64,000 nucleotides of DNA, from NCBI GenBank assembly GCA_036734945.1, contig DAIMXP010000011.1, positions 24,616 through 88,615 of the forward strand, in the 5' to 3' direction. The position numbers and the translations under genes are program-made. The stretch's first letter is position 1, and each line of letters starts with the position of its first letter. This document shows, piece by piece, positions 34,253-42,682 of the stretch. This DNA comes from UBA4733 sp036734945 (lineage in GTDB: Bacteria; Chloroflexota; UBA4733). Under the pieces are notes generated by a model. The model worked only from the letters and a program-made list of their open reading frames with translations, did no database searches and was not told the DNA's origin.

Positions 34253-35598
34253 CTCTAGTTTCCGCTAACTGAGGAGGGGGCGGCGAACCGGCGGCGGTGG
34301 TCCGGTAGAGTCCAGGTGTAAGGACTGGGACTCGCCGGAAGGAGCCGCCGGATGCCGGATGCAGTGTACCGAGTGGTGCTGTTGTTGTGTGCGGTGGTGA
34401 AGACCGTGCCGATTGGGACGAACCTGGGGTTGGTCGAGGTGCTGTGGATGCGGTGGTGAGTGGGCGCCTGCTGGCGACGCGGGGGCGCTCATCCCAGGCT
34501 TGGCGGAGACGGGCTTGCCGGAGGCGGCGGTGCGGCGGGACGCCCGCAGGGCGGCCGTAGTGAGCGGTTGCTCACGTCGTGGGCGGCGCAGGTGGCCCAC
34601 GAGGGGCGGTGGCAGCCCTCCTGTTATGAGGGCTACCGGCCGGTCGCTGTGGATGTGACGGCGTTCTGGCGTCCCCGCCTGCACGACTGCCCGACCAGTC
34701 ACTACAGTGCCGAGGCAGGGAAGGCGCTGCCAGCGATCCCGATGGGGATCATCGGTCGGATCGGGCGGGTGGGGAGCCAGCGCTCGCCGACCCCCGCAGG
34801 GCGGCCGTTGCTGGTGCGGCTGGTCCGGGCCGACCAGAGTGATCCAAGCGCGGGGGCGCACCGTCGGGCGCTGCTCCGCGAAGCGGCGACGCAGCGCGCC
34901 CCCCAGGAGGCGGTCGTTGGGGATCGCGAGTTCGGTGTGGCGGACATGCAGGCGGCCGGGATCCCCGCCTTTGTCGTGCGGCTGCACAAGAACTTTACCG
35001 CCCGGCGAGCGACCCCACCGCCGTACGGCGGTCGCGGGCGTCCCCCGACCCACGGCGCTTTGGTGCGACCGCTCGCCCGGCGCCGAGGCTCGCGGGAGTT
35101 CCCCGCCACCCCAGCGGACCAGATCACCTCCTGGGAGGAGGATGCCATCTTCGACCCGAAGTATCACGATCCGCTCTTACTGGCCACACCGCTGCCGCTC
35201 TCCCCACGCGCCACGCGAGACCTGTACAAAGATCGCTGGCCGGTGGAACAACTGCACGGCCGCTTCGCGTCGGCGCGGCGAAGCAGATGATCGGGGCAGC
35301 CCGCCAGTTCGTCCACGAACCGGAGACCTGTCAGCGGCTGCCCGAACTCTCCTTGCTCGCGGGGAGCGTGTTGAGCTATGCCGCCGCCACTGGACCTGCG
35401 GTACCGGTCGGGTTCTGGGATCGTCGCCCCCAGCCGACCCCAGGTCGCCTCCGACGCTTGCTCGCACGCTCCCTATTTCCCCAAGAGTTCCCCTGGCCGA
35501 CGCGAAAAAGCCGCCGTCACCGCCTATCTCCCCAAGGGCGCCTCCGGCCACCACCCAGAATCCGCCCGCGAGGCCGCCTGAGTTAGCGGAAACTAGAG
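34253..35598. mobile_element. Degenerate IS4-like insertion sequence with 5-bp target duplication
   Basis: Ends: CTCTAGTTTCCGCTAACTGA (34253-34272) and its near-exact reverse complement (35579-35598, 19 of 20 match). The direct repeat GTCCT at 34248-34252 and 35599-35603 is a 5-base target duplication, so both boundaries are certain. Inside is a broken transposase on the plus strand. It landed between the nucleotidyltransferase gene and the already truncated HAD gene. Confidence 0.9.
34352..35580 (+). pseudogene. IS4-type DDE transposase, multiply frameshifted
   Basis: ATG 34352 follows AAGGAG. The protein can be read only by switching among frames at about 34450, 34560 and 35285. Visible catalytic pieces are VAVDVTAFWRPR (first Asp), EAVVGDREFGVADMQ (second Asp) and YKDRWPVEQL, which fits the Y-x2-R-x3-E signature of IS4-family transposases (Glu). 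An AKQMIGAARQFVHEPETCQ stretch and LLAGSVLSYAAATGP end the protein near 35580. Several segments appear deleted, including part of the region before AIFDPKYHDP. It cannot transpose by itself, but an intact relative elsewhere might move it. Confidence 0.85.
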
Positions 35599-35689
35599 GT
35601 CCTTGGCCTCTGGCATAACGTTCGACGCCCCACCGGGGGCTTTGGCCACCATTGCCCCCCTGCCGGCGCAGGGCTTTACGTTCGATGCC

Positions 35690-36256
35690 GGCCTCCGGCT
35701 TACCGAGGCCAACCTCGCCTGAGACGATCACCACGGCAAAGTACCCTCCAAGACCGGACTGTTTCAGCTTGGCTCGCTGCAGGTCCGGGCTGCCATTCGT
35801 CACCAGACCCAGACGGTGGGTGCGCTGCAGGCGCTCGAGCACAGCAGGCGTCTCCGGGAAGGGGACGTTGCGCCTGGCTCGCTCGGCGGGGAAGGCAGCA
35901 GCCAGACGTTCGGCCAGGGCGTCGTCCACACCGCACTCCGCGAGCGCGCCCAGCCAGGACTGCCGCCGGTAGGTCGGCGCCCAGTCGCGCAGTGTCTGGA
36001 GGCGCGGATCGGTGTCGGCGAAGCTCGCCCGCAGCCCCTCAGTTGAGCTGATGCCGATGGCCCGGCAGTAGGCGATAGTCGGCGCTGCCGTCCAGAGCGC
36101 CCGGGCATGGCGGCGGAGCGCCTGGCAGAGCGCTTCTGGATCGAGGTGGTACTGCTCCCACGCCCGGGCGCAGGTAGCCAGCAGCGCGGCTGCCGTCGCT
36201 GCGTCATCCGGCAGCAGTGTGTCATCCAGGTCGAAGAGGACGGCAGCCGGTTGCAT
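35690..36256 (-). pseudogene. HAD-family hydrolase, C-terminus missing
   Basis: ATG 36256 begins MQPAAVLFDLDDTLLPDD, the nucleophile Asp motif I of haloacid-dehalogenase hydrolases. A helical cap domain follows, then RLGLVTNGSPDLQRAKLKQ (motif II Thr/Ser) and GYFAVVIVSGEVGLGKPEAG (motif III Lys). The normal final segment with the acidic motif IV (GD-x3-D) is absent: similarity stops at about 35690, where a low-complexity repeat (GGCTT...ACGTTCGA twice, 35615-35690) begins. The open frame then runs on through the antisense of the insertion sequence. The catalytic metal site would be incomplete. Confidence 0.75.
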
Positions 36257-36472
36257 CGCCGGAGGATACCACCAGCAGCGACCTGATCGCCCTTGACACT
36301 GCGTTCCACCGCAGACACGCCATGGCGGCCTTGCGGTACGCTGGTGGCGGAGCGCTGCCCGCTGCGGTCCGATGTGCCACCGCCAGGCACGGCGCGGTGT
36401 GGCTGCCCAGACCACAAGAACGATCACGACGATTCCGGCTACCGCCGGTTTTGTTCATTTTGGAGAAAACGT

Positions 36473-36925
36473 ATGGAAAACGACGACTACCGCATCCGGC
36501 GCTGTCTGCCGGAGGATGTGCCGGCCCTGGTTGCCTTGCAGCAGCAATGGGCGGCGGAAGACAACGTCATCGGGATGGTCGCGGCCACGGCGGAGGACGT
36601 GCGCCAGTGGCTCGACCAGTGCTGCTGGGTGGCGGAAGCGCAAGGATGCATCATCGGCTTCGCCTGCGGCACTGTCCAGACGAGCGATGGGTTGGCCGTC
36701 ATTCCGGCCAGCGAACGGTATGTGCGCCTGGATGAACTGTACGTTGTGCCTGAGCGGCGAGAGCGGGGCATTGGCAGGCAACTCGTCGATCGTGTGCTCG
36801 CCGATGCCGCCGAGCAGGGGATTACTCGTGGGCGCGTCCTGACGGCAGCGCGGGACTGGCGGCGCATCATCGACTTCTACCAGGACCACGGCTTCCAGAT
36901 GTGGTACGTGGAACTGTCTCGGTAA
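36473..36925 (+). CDS. GNAT acetyltransferase
   Basis: ATG 36473 follows TTGGAGAAAAC. The 150-residue protein is a complete single GNAT domain: YRIRRCLPEDVPALVALQQQ (strand 1 and helix), LDELYVVPERRERGIGRQLV (acetyl-CoA loop RERGIG) and FYQDHGFQMWYVELSR at the end. Substrate unknown. Its last 59 bases overlap the 3' end of the convergent gene 36867-37607; the acetyltransferase end looks native, so the overlap is probably due to the neighbour's loss of its own end. Confidence 0.85.
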   Translation: MENDDYRIRRCLPEDVPALVALQQQWAAEDNVIGMVAATAEDVRQWLDQCCWVAEAQGCIIGFACGTVQTSDGLAVIPASERYVRLDELYVVPERRERGIGRQLVDRVLADAAEQGITRGRVLTAARDWRRIIDFYQDHGFQMWYVELSR

Positions 36926-37607
36926 CTGCCGCATCTGGCGAGGCCGATCGGAATGATCTCTCCGCCGCACGGCGGGCCATAACCTGCAACTCGTTGCCCT
37001 GCTCGTAAACGACCGCTTCGCTCGGCAGACGCTGGAAACGTGCACGACGATAACCAATCGCCGTCGCCGCCCAAGCCGCCCATTCGAACGGTTCAAGCGC
37101 GTGCAACGCCTGACGCAGCGCCGCCGTCTCCAGATGCCGGAGATGGAGCAGATCGGCGTCATCCAGAGGGTAGACGAACAGGTCCGCTTCGTCGGCGGTC
37201 CAATCGGGATGGCGTCGGCGCTGGAAGACGTGGAACAGCTCATGCATCACGAGGGCCGCCAGGTCCGTCCGGCTGTGCCGACCGGCACCATCCAGCAGCA
37301 CGGTGGCCGTGGCGTGACCGTTCAGGGTGACTGAACTGTTGGCGCGCACGGCGGGATGCAGGCCACGGTAGACCAGGGAAGGGCGGTGCGTTCCCTCGGG
37401 CGCGAACTCCGGCGGCGGGTCGGGATGGCGGAAGAGCCAGGTCTGCCGGCCGTCGTAGATGGCAACCGGCAGCGTGCGCGGATCATAGTTGGGCCACAGC
37501 GGACGAGCGGCCAGCCGGTCCACTTCAGTGAGGATGGCGAGGGGGAGCGGTATTCCGTCCGTACCTGCGCCCTCGTCAGGCGACGGTGGAAGGATGTCGG
37601 CAGCCAT
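36867..37607 (-). CDS. Putative zinc-peptidase-like protein with altered C-terminus
   Basis: ATG 37607 starts a 246-residue protein with LAALVMHELFHVFQRRRHPDW near 110-130: HExxH-like (HELFH) helix, suggesting a metallohydrolase of the gluzincin type, with an acidic residue expected some 20-60 residues later (ADEADLFVYPLDDADLLHLR). The following AVVYEQGNELQVMARRAA is plausible native sequence, but the last 30 residues overlap the acetyltransferase gene in antisense and are Ser/Arg-rich, so the real C-terminus seems lost. I do not recognise a named family, and no signal peptide is visible. Confidence 0.6.
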   Translation of the reverse strand: MAADILPPSPDEGAGTDGIPLPLAILTEVDRLAARPLWPNYDPRTLPVAIYDGRQTWLFRHPDPPPEFAPEGTHRPSLVYRGLHPAVRANSSVTLNGHATATVLLDGAGRHSRTDLAALVMHELFHVFQRRRHPDWTADEADLFVYPLDDADLLHLRHLETAALRQALHALEPFEWAAWAATAIGYRRARFQRLPSEAVVYEQGNELQVMARRAAERSFRSASPDAAVTETVPRTTSGSRGPGRSR

Positions 37608-37783
37608 GCACGTGATCCTCTCCCGCCGTCGAGACCGAGTCGGATGCTACAGCCGGCGAGCACGGAGCGTCAACCCCCGAGCGGGTGCGGTAACTCGCCG
37701 CCGACGTGGCGTGGCTGGCGCTGTGCTACCCTCTGCCTGCCGCATGCACCATTGGCTTGGTGATGGAAGGAGGATGCGACGAG

Positions 37784-39019
37784 ATGGATTCCACCGCCCA
37801 ACTGCGCGCTGCGGCAATCCCGCTGGCCGGCGCCGATCCGGCGCTGCCCGAGGACGATCTCGCCCCCTTGCTGGAGCGCCTGGTCGGCGCCCGACTGATC
37901 GGGCTGGGCGAGGCGACGCACGGCGACCACGAATCCTTTGCCTTCAAATGCCGGCTGATCCAGGCACTGGTCCGCCGGCACGCCTGCGATGCCGTCATCT
38001 TCGAGCGTGGCGTGGCCGAGATGGATGCCTACGACCGCTACGTCGCCGGGCAGACGCCCAGCTTGAATCTTGGCCAGGACATGTATCCCTGGCGGGTCGA
38101 GGAGGTGCGGGACCTCTTCGCCTGGCTGCGGGAATGGAACGACCGGGGCGGCGCAGTCCGCCTGGCCGGCATGGACATGTTCACGCCAGCGGGGCTGCCC
38201 CTGGCGCTCTCGCTCCTGGCCGACGCGGGGATGCCGGCGCCAAGCGTCTGGCAAGACCTCGCCGCTGAGGCGAACACACGACGGAACACCAGCACGTTTT
38301 CCGACCCTTGGTATGCGACCGCACTGGCCAGATGGCAGGCGGTCGCGCCGCCCCAGACCGATCTGGCGTCGCCGCGCGGGCGCTGGATCGTCCTCCTCAC
38401 CGCCACTTTTCGCCAATGGCTCGAGTACGCCGTGCTCGCCAGTGATCCCGACGGCAAACCCTGGGAACTGCGAGATCGCTTCATGGCCGAGAATGCCCTA
38501 GCTCAACTGGAGCGATTCGGCCCCGCCACCAAGGCGGTGATCTGGGCGCACAACTCCCACGTCTATCACGAGCCGCCGGTCGCCGGGAGTTACCTGCGCG
38601 CCAACCTTGGGGCCGCGTACCGCTCGGTGTGCTGCGTCTTCGGACGGGGGAGCTTCAACGCTGGCAGCGGCACGGTAAACCCCGAGACGAAACGCCCGGA
38701 AGGGAGCGTCGATTGGACATTGTGCCCGCATGCGGCCGATCCTCCGCCGGACGGCTCGCTGGAGCATGTGCTCGATCAGCTCGACCTTCCTTGCTACGCC
38801 GTCGAGCCAGCCATGGTCGAAACGCTGCGGAGTAAGCTGCCTGTCCGGAATGTCGGTATTCCGATCTTCGCGGGCCTGGGGCAGTTCTCGCATGCCTGTG
38901 TGCCCGCCGACGTGTTCGACCTGCTGGTCTACTTCCAGGAGGTCCAGCCCTCTCGCCTGCTCGGGGCAGCGGTGCAGCGAAGGGAAACGGAAGGGCAGGT
39001 TGAACCAGGAACTGCGTGA
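37784..39019 (+). CDS. Erythromycin esterase-like protein (EreA/ChaN superfamily)
   Basis: ATG 37784, with AAGGAGG upstream. The 411-residue protein has the superfamily signature LIGLGEATHGDHESFAFKCR (residues about 40-60, catalytic His and Glu), CDAVIFERGVAEMDAYDRYV, GMDMFTPAGLPLALSLL, KAVIWAHNSHVYHEP (second His) and YRSVCCVFGRGSF. Plasmid EreA/EreC hydrolyse the lactone ring of macrolides, but most chromosomal members have unknown substrates, so resistance cannot be inferred. It overlaps the start of the next gene by 20 bases. Two TraB-like proteins of the same broad fold lie nearby. Confidence 0.85.
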   Translation: MDSTAQLRAAAIPLAGADPALPEDDLAPLLERLVGARLIGLGEATHGDHESFAFKCRLIQALVRRHACDAVIFERGVAEMDAYDRYVAGQTPSLNLGQDMYPWRVEEVRDLFAWLREWNDRGGAVRLAGMDMFTPAGLPLALSLLADAGMPAPSVWQDLAAEANTRRNTSTFSDPWYATALARWQAVAPPQTDLASPRGRWIVLLTATFRQWLEYAVLASDPDGKPWELRDRFMAENALAQLERFGPATKAVIWAHNSHVYHEPPVAGSYLRANLGAAYRSVCCVFGRGSFNAGSGTVNPETKRPEGSVDWTLCPHAADPPPDGSLEHVLDQLDLPCYAVEPAMVETLRSKLPVRNVGIPIFAGLGQFSHACVPADVFDLLVYFQEVQPSRLLGAAVQRRETEGQVEPGTA

Positions 39020-39470
39020 CCTGTTCGAGCAAGATCAGGCCGACCGCCAGGGCGGGATGCACGCTGGCGTGGGTGAGCGGGATCGTCAGCGGCGCGAGCG
39101 CCTTGCGGACCTCATCGCCGGCGATGCCCTTCAGGACGCGGACGACCATTGGCACGCGGCGATGCTCCTCCAGCACAGCGACAGTCTGGATGACTACTGG
39201 CACGCCCACGACCTTGCCAAGCACGGGGCGGCACTGGGTCATGTCGTCTGCCGCTGGTTAGCCGCCGCGGCGTATGATCGCTGGTTGGTGACGCAAGGCA
39301 AGCCGCAGAAGTTCGGCACGCAGTCCCGCATGGTTGACGGCCGCCTGGAACTGTGTGTGGTCGACCCGGCGACTAGCGATACTGAGCGGGCCGAGTGGCT
39401 CGTGAAGCCGCTTGCCGAACTGCGCCCAGATGCACCCAGCAATCTGCGGCAGGGCGCACCGCATCCATAA
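39000..39470 (+). CDS. Unknown protein downstream of the esterase-like gene
   Basis: I start at TTG 39000, with GAAGGGCAGG directly before it; no ATG fits better. The 156-residue product contains RQRRERLADLIAGDALQDAD and then HWHAAMLLQHSDSLDDYWHA and KHGAALGHVVCRWLAAAAYDRWL, a His/Trp-rich helical pattern I have seen in uncharacterised bacterial proteins that follow no fixed partner. The end (DPATSDTERAEWLVKPLAEL) looks native. It overlaps the esterase-like gene, indicating co-expression. No catalytic motif is identified. Confidence 0.65.
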   Translation: MNQELRDLFEQDQADRQGGMHAGVGERDRQRRERLADLIAGDALQDADDHWHAAMLLQHSDSLDDYWHAHDLAKHGAALGHVVCRWLAAAAYDRWLVTQGKPQKFGTQSRMVDGRLELCVVDPATSDTERAEWLVKPLAELRPDAPSNLRQGAPHP

Positions 39471-39615
39471 GAGATCCCTTCAGCAGTAAGCGTTGCGAAT
39501 TGGCCGTGCGGATCGACCCAACGGGAAGACCGAAGCCAGGGGCCGCTTCGTCGCCTCAGAAAGGCGGGTACTTTGTGTGTATTCTGGTGCATGCCGACGA
39601 TCGGGAGTGACGCCG

Positions 39616-40758
39616 ATGGATGCGACCCGCTTGGTGATCCTGGGGACCGAGCATTCGCCGCAACTTGTCGCGGAGTCCTACCAACCCGCCGTCTTCCGGG
39701 CATTCTTCGCCCGTGTCCAACCGCAGGTCGTCTGCATCGAGCAGCCGCCGGATGCGTTTGTCCGTGGCGATTTCCGCTATGGCGAGCACGCCTACGAGCG
39801 ACAGCATATCGCCTTGCCATGGGCCCGCCAGCGCGGCCTGCCGGTCTATCCGGTGGACTGGGTACTCCCGGAAGGGGACGACCAGCGCCTGGTCTGGGGC
39901 GTCCCGGATATCGAAGCGCCGCCCTTTCTGCGTAGCTGGGGCTATGTCCGGTCGTTCAAGCGCTTTCCAAAGGAGATGCTGGACCTGGACCTGTTCTTCG
40001 CCGAGTCCGAGGCGGCCAGCCGGCGAGTGGCGGCCTGGTACGACCAGCCGCGCCAGCCCGGCGATCGCGACTTCGCCCGGCGACTGGGCCTCTACCGTAC
40101 CTTCCTGCAGGCGATGCGGATCAAGGCCGTTGCTCGACAGCACCCCGGAGAGACGATCCTCGTCGTCATCGGCTACTTCCATAAGGGCGACATCGAGGGC
40201 GTGCTGGCCGGGACGCCGGGGATCGAGCTTGTGCAGCCGTCGGTCTTCGGGCAACCGACAGCAGAGGAAATCGAGGCCGAAGTGCTCCCCACGGATCTCT
40301 TGGCGATCTTGTCGTTCAATCTCCTCGGCGTCCAGGCGAAGGACGGCCCGGTCAACTGGGAATGGATGGAGCGCAGCCTGCGCCGCCTGGAGGCTGACGC
40401 GGTCACGGCCGAGACGCTGCTGTTGCACACCCGCCTGGCGGTACTGCGGTCGGAGGTCAACGCCACCGAGGCGATTCGCCTTTATGAGCAAGTGCGAGCG
40501 ATGCCGGCAGCGGCGATCCCGTTCACCTACGATGGCGTCGCCGATCGTAGTCGGGTTGATTCCTACTACGACCCATTCGGTAACCTCTCCGTCGCCAATC
40601 GTGCGTTGTTGGAGATCGCTCGGGAGTGTCGTACGCTCGGCCAAACCGACGCTACGCAGCAGATACTGGCCGAACTGTCCGCGGCCGGCGGCCTGCGGGA
40701 ACTCCAACGCCACCAATTGGCAGCGTATTGGGACGAGTTCGTCGTCCAGATGCGGTAG
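39616..40758 (+). CDS. TraB/Tiki-superfamily-like protein
   Basis: ATG 39616 gives 380 residues. The start, TRLVILGTEHSPQLVAESYQ, has the Gly-x-x-His motif with which TraB/ChaN-type proteins begin, and VQPQVVCIEQPPD carries the matching Glu. LPVYPVDWVLPEGD and ETILVVIGYFHKGDIEGVLA (His) fit later elements of the same fold. The C-terminal 130 residues are helical and unassigned. Members are metal-dependent hydrolases or proteases of largely unknown target. It has its own 145-base upstream gap and no obvious operon partner apart from the nitrilase homologue 36 bases later. Confidence 0.6.
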   Translation: MDATRLVILGTEHSPQLVAESYQPAVFRAFFARVQPQVVCIEQPPDAFVRGDFRYGEHAYERQHIALPWARQRGLPVYPVDWVLPEGDDQRLVWGVPDIEAPPFLRSWGYVRSFKRFPKEMLDLDLFFAESEAASRRVAAWYDQPRQPGDRDFARRLGLYRTFLQAMRIKAVARQHPGETILVVIGYFHKGDIEGVLAGTPGIELVQPSVFGQPTAEEIEAEVLPTDLLAILSFNLLGVQAKDGPVNWEWMERSLRRLEADAVTAETLLLHTRLAVLRSEVNATEAIRLYEQVRAMPAAAIPFTYDGVADRSRVDSYYDPFGNLSVANRALLEIARECRTLGQTDATQQILAELSAAGGLRELQRHQLAAYWDEFVVQMR

Positions 40759-40794
40759 TGTTCCCTGCGAAGCTGAAGGACGAGTGAGGAGACG

Positions 40795-41631
40795 ATGCAC
40801 CAGGTTGCCCTCGGCGTTCACCGCGTGCAGGCGGATCGTGCCGCCAATCTCGCTGCCATCGCCGATCTGGCGCACGAGGCCTCAGGCCGTGGCGCCTCGT
40901 TGGTGGTCTTTGCCGAGACGGCGCTCACCGGCTTCGTCGCCACCGGCGAACCGGCGCACGATCTGCCGCTCGGCGAGCCGGTGCCGGGTCCTGCCACGGC
41001 GGCGCTGGCGAAGGTGGCGCGCACCCGCCGGCTGTGGATCGGGCTGGGGCTGTACGAACGGGAGGGCAGCCGGCTCTACGATGCCGCCGTGCTCCTCTCG
41101 CCATCAGGCGGGTTGGCGCTCCACTACCGCCGGATCGATCCGCACTGGCACTGGCCGCGCAACGATCCGGCCGTCTACCGGCAAGGCGACGCTATTCCCG
41201 TCGCCGAAACACCCTTCGGACGCTGCGCTTTCCTGCTCTGTGGTGACCTGTTCAACGACACCGTCCTGGCAAAGCTGGCGGCGACGCCGACCGAGTTGCT
41301 CCTTGTCCCCTTCGCCCGTGGCTTCGACAGCGAGGTGGCTGATGCTGCCGATTGGGAACGGTGCGAGCAGCTTCGCTACGCGGCGCGCATGCGGTTGGCC
41401 GGCATACCGGCGCTGCTCGTCAACTCCTTCGGCCCGCAAGCCTCCGGGCGAGAGTGCTTCGGCGGCGCGATGGTGGTGGATTCCCAGGGCGCGCTTCTGG
41501 ACCGACTTCCGCTCGGTCAGTCGGGGCTGCTGATGGTGGCGCTGGAGGGTCCGGAGCACGACCTGAGCTTGCGTCGCCACGGGGACGAGGCGAAGCGATT
41601 AGCCCGAGGCCATAGGGATACTGGGAACTGA
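40795..41631 (+). CDS. Carbon-nitrogen hydrolase (nitrilase) superfamily protein
   Basis: ATG 40795 follows GAGGAGACG. The 278-residue protein carries two of the three catalytic residues: Glu in VVFAETALTGF and Cys in FLLCGDLFND. The third, normally Lys in a YRK-x-H pattern, reads HYRRIDPHW, so Lys is apparently replaced by Arg. The rest of the sandwich fold is present (VALGVHRVQADRAANLAAIA at the start, GGAMVVDSQGALLDRLPLGQ near the end). Enzymes of this group cleave amides or nitriles, or condense. The substitution raises the question of altered or lost activity. Confidence 0.8.
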   Translation: MHQVALGVHRVQADRAANLAAIADLAHEASGRGASLVVFAETALTGFVATGEPAHDLPLGEPVPGPATAALAKVARTRRLWIGLGLYEREGSRLYDAAVLLSPSGGLALHYRRIDPHWHWPRNDPAVYRQGDAIPVAETPFGRCAFLLCGDLFNDTVLAKLAATPTELLLVPFARGFDSEVADAADWERCEQLRYAARMRLAGIPALLVNSFGPQASGRECFGGAMVVDSQGALLDRLPLGQSGLLMVALEGPEHDLSLRRHGDEAKRLARGHRDTGN

Positions 41632-41732
41632 CACCATTCGTTCTTCCAGGCGAGCTTGACATCCTTGATCCAGCGCACGAGCGTGCGGCGATCATCATCG
41701 GCGCGGACTCGCCTGCATCACCCCTCGCTTCG

Positions 41733-42010
41733 TCAGGCCGGATCCTCGCGCCAGGCGACCAGGGAAGCCCCGACAATGACGGTCTCTTGCGGCTGGTCGA
41801 CCATGCAGCCGCCCAGCCGCTCCAGGTAGTCGTCGGCGGCCTGACCCAGGACAGAGCGCGCCGCGGCGGCGTAGGTCAATCCCTCACCCCACGTCGGCCC
41901 ATCGAAGCCCATCGACCGGGTAAAGAACGTTGCCGCCGGCTGCCGTCTTCGCTCGGGTCGAAGCGCACCCAGTACTCGCGGTCCACCGGACGCACGATCA
42001 TTGGCGCCAT
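41733..42010 (-). pseudogene. Small unknown gene with a frameshift
   Basis: From ATG 42010 the frame reads VRPVDREYWVRFDPSEDGSR, and about 41935 must shift to another frame to continue as ATFFTRSMGFDGPTWGEGLT and AAARSVLGQAADDYLERLGG through to WREDPA at 41733. Both parts look coding (Trp, Asp and Gly-rich, sensible hydrophobic spacing), so a roughly 92-residue protein has probably suffered one indel. No family recognised. Confidence 0.5.
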
Positions 42011-42156
42011 CCGTGCCTCCGTTCCTTGCGGGCTCAATTTCGGTGGGCAAGAACCGCCCCGGCGCGGATGTTCGCAGAGTGTGTACCGCACCGGTGATGA
42101 ACACTGCGCATGCAGGTGGGCCGTGATCTGTACAATGATGGCTATCGGTCATCCCC

Positions 42157-42309
42157 CTACCCCAGGAAATCCAGCACCAGGCGGTTGAACTGCTCAGGCC
42201 GCTCCATGTTCGGCACGTGGGCAACGCCGGGAAGCACAACCTTCCGTGCCCCGGCGATGCCGTGGTGGAGCAGATCGGCGCTGGCCAGAATATCGGGCAT
42301 GTCACCGTC
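42157..42309 (-). pseudogene. Alpha/beta hydrolase, C-terminal fragment
   Basis: About 50 residues, DGDMPDILASADLLHHGIAG, then ARKVVLPGVAHVPNMERPEQFNRL, form the end of an alpha/beta-hydrolase fold. The sequence includes the catalytic His (GVAHVPNMERP) and closes at a stop at 42157. The nucleophile elbow and core are absent; the preceding codons belong to no known family. This is the tail of a deleted esterase or lactonase gene. Confidence 0.65.
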
Positions 42310-42682
42310 ATACAACGGGGCGCCGCACACTGGCACAAACCCGGCACCCGAAGATGACACCGCCATGCTCCTCCCTCTCCAACGTGCGCTGTTGACCGCG
42401 TGCGCGACTGCGCTTGTCGGCGATCCTCCTGCGGCGTACCGGTCGGTAGTCTACCGTGCGGTCACCTTCCTGGGAGCATCAACGGTGGACCGTCAGGGGA
42501 GGCCAGTACGCTGTCAGCGCTCGTTGGGTCAAGCCTCCGGGACTGCCGGTTGGCTGGGGTGAGCGGAGCGGACCAAACACCGCCTAGATTCGCGTGCCCT
42601 GTCCAGACGCTGGCCTTTTGCTTGTGACCAGGTGCATAATGGGCCGCAGCGGTGCTCATAAAGTTGCAGGGGGACCAGTAGC
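42310..42682. other. Gap of 373 bases without a recognisable gene
   Basis: Nothing convincing is coded on either strand. A CATAAT box at about 42638, some 45 bases before the ABC gene start, could be a -10 element, but no -35 at proper spacing is clear. The left part adjoins the hydrolase fragment and is probably deletion debris. Confidence 0.4.

Noticed and set aside
39556..40875. A 439-codon open frame antisense to the TraB-like gene
   Set aside because: It is Arg/Asp/His-rich with no motif or ribosome site and mirrors the codon pattern of the real gene on the other strand, a usual effect of high GC.
42619..42645. TTGCTT and CATAAT as a promoter for the ABC operon
   Set aside because: The spacing is only about 11 bases, too short for a sigma-70-type promoter.
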